This document shows positions 6,456 to 9,080 of a stretch of DNA of 9,080 nt, in pieces. A program made the translations under genes and the position numbers. The DNA comes from an uncultured Brevinema sp. (GTDB lineage: Bacteria > Spirochaetota > Brevinematia > Brevinematales > Brevinemataceae), in assembly GCA_947036575.1 (NCBI GenBank), contig CAMQSH010000073.1, forward strand, positions 1 to 9,080, given 5' to 3'. Numbering within the stretch: the first letter of the stretch is position 1; every line of letters begins with the position of its first letter. The notes below the pieces were generated by a model that saw only the letters and a program-made list of their open reading frames with translations, did no database searches and was not told the DNA's origin.

Positions 6456-7241
6456 ATGTCTGAGAATAATAAATATACTAATTATAATGATCATACTTCA
6501 TTACTAGATGAATCTACAGATCAATTAGATACTACATTAGAAATAGAGGATCTGGATAACGAAAGTAATACTCCTATCATAAAAGAAAAAGAAACTCATA
6601 TATTATATGAGATTTGTTACTATTTTCAAAAAACAATGTCTGTTAAAGATAGCTTATTATTTACATTGACAATTATTATTTGTACCATAATTAGTGTGAG
6701 TTTGTCATTATTTTTTGTAAGTGAAAAAATAGAAGATAATATCTATTATTTTACTCCTGATTATAAGATTATTATTTTTAAGTATAAAGATATCATAGAT
6801 ACAGAAGAAAAATTAACAGCAGTATTAATGGATGCTTCTATTATTAAAGAATTTACTCCAAAAAAAGGTGATTTTATTGTTCAAAGAGGTACAGAGTTGT
6901 GCCTTGAATCTTATGAACATATAGCATCTAGAAATAATATTTATCCACTAGCTAATAAACAAGTTATTGATTACACAAGTAATAAATATAAGTTTATTCC
7001 TAGTGTTATAACAGTCAGTAAAAATCCAATGTTAGCAGAAAAAATTAAAACCACGAATGTACAAAATACTTTACTTAAAAAAGATTATGCTATTATGAAT
7101 AAAAATAATATAAAAATAGGGTCTTTTGTTCTAGTAAATATGGTAGGACAATATATCGTTATATTAGATGATAATATATCACAAGAACATCTGATAGATA
7201 GATCAAAAGATAAATTAATAGATATTAATGAATTAATATAA
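6456..7241 (+). CDS. Unrecognised single-span membrane protein downstream of lactate permease
   Basis: A 261-residue protein that I cannot assign to a family. Residues 1-47 are strongly acidic (13 Asp/Glu against 3 Lys) and rich in Asn, Thr and Ser, so they are probably disordered and cytoplasmic. A single hydrophobic helix spans about 66-88, preceded by Lys60 and Lys64. About 170 residues follow, with mixed short strand-like stretches (YKIIIFKYKD, GSFVLVNMVGQYIVILDD), presumably outside the cytoplasmic membrane. There is no cleavable signal peptide, lipobox, catalytic motif or metal-binding pattern; one Cys lies in each of the pre-membrane, membrane and C-terminal parts. It begins 29 bases after the permease stop with no terminator or promoter between, so co-transcription is likely. 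Topology (inside N-terminus, outside C-terminal domain) is inferred from charge. It could be an accessory or envelope-organising protein, but nothing in the sequence says which. Confidence 0.75.
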   Translation: MSENNKYTNYNDHTSLLDESTDQLDTTLEIEDLDNESNTPIIKEKETHILYEICYYFQKTMSVKDSLLFTLTIIICTIISVSLSLFFVSEKIEDNIYYFTPDYKIIIFKYKDIIDTEEKLTAVLMDASIIKEFTPKKGDFIVQRGTELCLESYEHIASRNNIYPLANKQVIDYTSNKYKFIPSVITVSKNPMLAEKIKTTNVQNTLLKKDYAIMNKNNIKIGSFVLVNMVGQYIVILDDNISQEHLIDRSKDKLIDINELI

Positions 7242-7255
7242 AAAAAGAGGGTTAT

Positions 7256-7480
7256 ATGAAATCAGATACAAAAGATGTTTTAGATCAAATTACCAATCAT
7301 TGTGCAGGTAAGATATGTGAAGAAAAAGAATTACAAAAAGCTAAGATTATTAAATTTTTGGAAAAATATAGATGTATTATAGGTATATTAAGCTCTATAG
7401 TAATAGCGATTATGATAACAGTTGTTACGGTAATTACTTTAATAATTCTTAAAGAGATTCCTTTAAAAATTTTATTATAA
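7256..7480 (+). CDS. Small single-span membrane protein, function unknown
   Basis: A 74-residue protein with a charged N-terminal half (about 1-39, likely helical and cytoplasmic, with Lys30, Lys33, Lys37 and Arg39 before the membrane). One long hydrophobic helix follows at about 41-65, then a short tail. Cysteines are at positions 16, 21 and 40. No family is recognised. The start follows AGAGGG (7246-7251) by four bases and lies 14 bases after the preceding stop, with a terminator directly after its own stop. It is therefore the last gene of the lactate-permease operon. The good ribosome binding site and tight packing argue that it is real despite its size. Small helical membrane proteins placed like this often bind a larger partner, either the permease or the 261-residue protein before it; this is inference. 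Confidence 0.65.
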   Translation: MKSDTKDVLDQITNHCAGKICEEKELQKAKIIKFLEKYRCIIGILSSIVIAIMITVVTVITLIILKEIPLKILL

Positions 7481-7481
7481 A

Positions 7482-7507
7482 AAAAAGATCCCCTAGGGGA
7501 TCTTTTT
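7482..7507. terminator. Bidirectional terminator, 26-bp perfect palindrome
   Basis: AAAAAGATCCC pairs with GGGATCTTTTT around a CTAG loop. Five T residues follow on the plus strand and eight on the minus strand. It is the most GC-rich hairpin core in the window. It sits two bases after the small membrane-protein gene and overlaps the first two plus-strand bases of the trhO stop codon (7506-7508), so it ends both transcripts. Confidence 0.93.
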
Positions 7508-8423
7508 AATTAGGTCCAAAAGTACAGGCTCCTAAATTCATTTGTTCTTGACGTGATGAAAAACGTTTGATTTGTTGTTCTGATAGTGTGCCATGACAGT
7601 GATGACAATGTAAGCCATAAGAATATAAAGGTGACTCACGCTCTTCATTAGTTAAGGGCATACGACAGGTATAACAAAGTTGATATTCTCCTGGAACTAA
7701 TCCGTATCCCACACTTACACGATAATCAAAGACAAAACATTCTCCATCCCACAAACCTTCTTCTTGAGGAATTTCTTCTAAATACTTTAATATTCCACCT
7801 TTGAGGTGATAAACTTCTTTGCCTAAATTAGTAACAGTAGCAAAGGACGTAGATTTTTCACAACGTATTCCTCCAGTACAAAACATAGCAATAATTTTGT
7901 CTTTCCATTCTTCTCTATGTTTTTCACAGAAATCAGGAAAATCTTTGAAGGCAATGAGCTGAGGATTGATAGCATTACGGAAAGTGCCTATATGAAATTC
8001 ATAATCATTACGCGTGTCCAAAATAATCACATCAGGATTTTTAATAAGTTCATGCCACTCTCTAGGAGATAAGTAATTAGCTCTGTGTTCGTTTGGTTTC
8101 ATATTATTGACACGCATGGTGACAATTTCTTTTTTTATTTTTACTTTCATTCTATAAAAAACAGCTTTATCTTTAGGGGAAGAAGATTCTTTGTATTCTA
8201 AATCATTGAATCCCCAATTTTGTAAAAAGGCTTTAATAGTATCAATACCTTTTCTATCTCCAGCTATAGTACCATTAATTCCTTCTTCACCAATGATTAA
8301 AGTTCCGAGGATATTATTAGCTTTACAAAGATCTAAAAGTTCTTGTTTACGAGTTTCTAAATTATCTAATGTTTTGAATTGATACAATGCTGCTATAATC
8401 CAATGTTGATCGTTATTATTCAT
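7506..8423 (-). CDS. trhO: tRNA uridine(34) hydroxylase TrhO (rhodanese-family, formerly YceA)
   Basis: A 305-residue enzyme that hydroxylates the wobble uridine U34 of certain tRNAs to 5-hydroxyuridine, using oxygen in the characterised homologues. The order of parts matches the family. An N-terminal alpha/beta domain contains LGTLIIGEEGINGTIAG (39-55). A rhodanese domain (about 120-225) carries IILDTRNDYEFHIGTF (133-148) and the active-site loop MFCTGGIRCEKS (180-191), with the catalytic Cys182 and the conserved Cys188. A C-terminal segment has CYTC (250-253) and HCHHC (272-276), a cysteine/histidine cluster that looks able to bind a metal. The start follows AGGAG (complement of 8430-8434) by six bases. 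It is monocistronic with its own promoter. Neighbouring genes have no link to tRNA modification, which is normal for trhO. Confidence 0.95.
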   Translation of the reverse strand: MNNNDQHWIIAALYQFKTLDNLETRKQELLDLCKANNILGTLIIGEEGINGTIAGDRKGIDTIKAFLQNWGFNDLEYKESSSPKDKAVFYRMKVKIKKEIVTMRVNNMKPNEHRANYLSPREWHELIKNPDVIILDTRNDYEFHIGTFRNAINPQLIAFKDFPDFCEKHREEWKDKIIAMFCTGGIRCEKSTSFATVTNLGKEVYHLKGGILKYLEEIPQEEGLWDGECFVFDYRVSVGYGLVPGEYQLCYTCRMPLTNEERESPLYSYGLHCHHCHGTLSEQQIKRFSSRQEQMNLGACTFGPN

Positions 8424-8442
8424 AAATATCTCCTTAAGATAT

Positions 8443-8471
8443 ATTATACTACATACTTAAAATCAATACAA
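8443..8471 (-). promoter_or_regulatory. Promoter for trhO
   Basis: The minus strand has TTGTAT (complement of 8466-8471), a 17-base spacer and a perfect TATAAT (complement of 8443-8448). The -35 matches only at TTG. The 85-base gap to the upstream outer-membrane-protein gene shows no convincing terminator, so some read-through from that gene into trhO is possible. Confidence 0.5.
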
Positions 8472-8508
8472 GATTTATAGTGTTAATAATGAAGAATATT
8501 ATTTGGAT

Positions 8509-9080
8509 TTAATAAAAAATACTAGCTTCAAAACCTATTCTTTCTTCAATGACACGATAAGATGTTACTTGCCTAGATCTCATACGAATATATTTAAAAC
8601 CAAGGGTATAGCGATCAATTTCTAATCCTACTCCTATAGAAATAGTTGGGTACCATTTTGTGAAAGAATGATCTAGTTGGTAACCAGAATCTGTTCTTGT
8701 AATAGTATTAATTTTATCATAATCAGCACTTACATAAAGACCTGTGATAAAGTTTATATCACCCCAAATAGGAATACGCATATCTGTACCCCAAAAAGCA
8801 GAAAAAAGAGTAGCGTAGTTAGTTGTCTCAAAATTACTATACCCAAATCCTATACCTCCATAAAAAGTAAACCAAGACCATTGATAATATAGGGCAAAAT
8901 TCATTTCTTCATAACCAAGATCAACGAAGGCATCTGTTTCAGGATTATGAAGTGACGGATCTCCATAGACATCACCACTGGCATGAGAACACTTATGACG
9001 TATAGGAATCCAACGAATTTTCCACCTATCATCAATAATAAAATCAAAATATACTTCTACTTGTATATAATCAGTAAAGA
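8509..9080 (-). CDS. Beta-barrel-like outer-membrane protein, 5' part beyond the window (DUF1207-like, tentative)
   Basis: The reading frame is open from the right edge to the TAA at 8509-8511, giving about 190 visible codons. An internal ATG at 8904 is not the start, because the frame continues upstream without a stop and without a ribosome binding site there. Numbering visible residues from the edge, residues 19-40 carry a conserved-looking block: W19, R22, P25, H28, S31, H32, G35, D36 and G39-D40-P41. An RxxPxxHxxSHxxGD pattern of this type recalls DUF1207-type outer-membrane proteins. The rest alternates aromatic and polar residues with Gly-rich turns (FALYYQWSWFTFYGGIGFGY, then IPIWGDINFITGLYVSADY), typical of transmembrane beta strands. 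The last strand ends in Ile-Phe-Tyr, consistent with a C-terminal barrel-assembly signal. The signal peptide is not visible. Function is unknown. Confidence 0.75.
   Translation of the reverse strand, partial: FTDYIQVEVYFDFIIDDRWKIRWIPIRHKCSHASGDVYGDPSLHNPETDAFVDLGYEEMNFALYYQWSWFTFYGGIGFGYSNFETTNYATLFSAFWGTDMRIPIWGDINFITGLYVSADYDKINTITRTDSGYQLDHSFTKWYPTISIGVGLEIDRYTLGFKYIRMRSRQVTSYRVIEERIGFEASIFY

Noticed and set aside
6618..6850. Resemblance of the 261-residue protein to F-type conjugation protein TrbI (single helix followed by a strand-rich part)
   Set aside because: Only the general shape is similar; key sequence positions do not line up, and no other conjugation gene is in the window.
8485..8503. 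AATAAT/ATTATT inverted repeat downstream of the outer-membrane protein gene as a terminator
   Set aside because: A six-pair, purely A-T stem with no G-C pairs would not be stable; it is expected by chance in DNA this AT-rich.
8191..8892. Plus-strand open frames at 8191-8382 and 8677-8892
   Set aside because: They lie antisense to trhO and the outer-membrane protein, with no initiation signals and low-quality sequence.
8902..8904. ATG at 8904 (minus strand) as start of the outer-membrane protein
   Set aside because: The frame stays open for 58 more codons to the window edge with protein-like, conserved-looking sequence and no ribosome binding site before 8904.

Overview
This window comes from a very AT-rich bacterial chromosome. 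I estimate a GC content near 30% by eye. Two features point to a cell with an outer membrane: a putative lipoprotein at the left end and a beta-barrel-like protein running off the right end. Strong purine-rich ribosome binding sites, TTGACA/TATAAT-type promoters and U-tract hairpin terminators are used throughout. The gene set would suit a low-GC spirochaete, but that is inference and I cannot name the organism. I saw no tRNA, rRNA, CRISPR array, insertion sequence, integrase or other mark of a mobile element.

Layout, left to right. A small putative lipoprotein (76-456, +) is preceded by an 18-bp perfect palindrome. Next is an AMP-forming fatty-acyl-CoA ligase (542-2278, +) with its own promoter. 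It converges on a class I mannose-6-phosphate isomerase (2344-3306, -), and a bidirectional terminator lies between them. From the manA start, back-to-back promoters lead rightward to a half-length TauE/SafE membrane protein (3441-3818, +). That gene converges, over a 22-bp perfect inverted repeat, on a DUF1295 / steroid-5-alpha-reductase-like membrane protein (3890-4741, -). A 197-bp divergent region then carries a near-consensus promoter for an L-lactate permease (4939-6426, +; TTG start). Two unrecognised single-span membrane proteins (6456-7241 and 7256-7480, +) follow in the same apparent operon. This operon converges on trhO, a tRNA U34 hydroxylase (7506-8423, -), over a 26-bp palindromic terminator. 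The window ends inside a beta-barrel-like outer-membrane protein (8509 to beyond 9080, -), of which only the C-terminal part is visible.

Most of the window looks like ordinary housekeeping and metabolic chromosome: acyl-CoA formation, mannose/fructose-6-phosphate interconversion, lactate exchange and tRNA wobble modification. Genes are arranged as short, independently transcribed units, and all three convergent gene pairs are separated by two-way terminators. The least explained parts are the two small membrane proteins downstream of the lactate permease, the N-terminal lipoprotein with its palindrome-bearing upstream region, and the standalone half-size TauE/SafE protein. I do not see a clear new defence or mobile system here.
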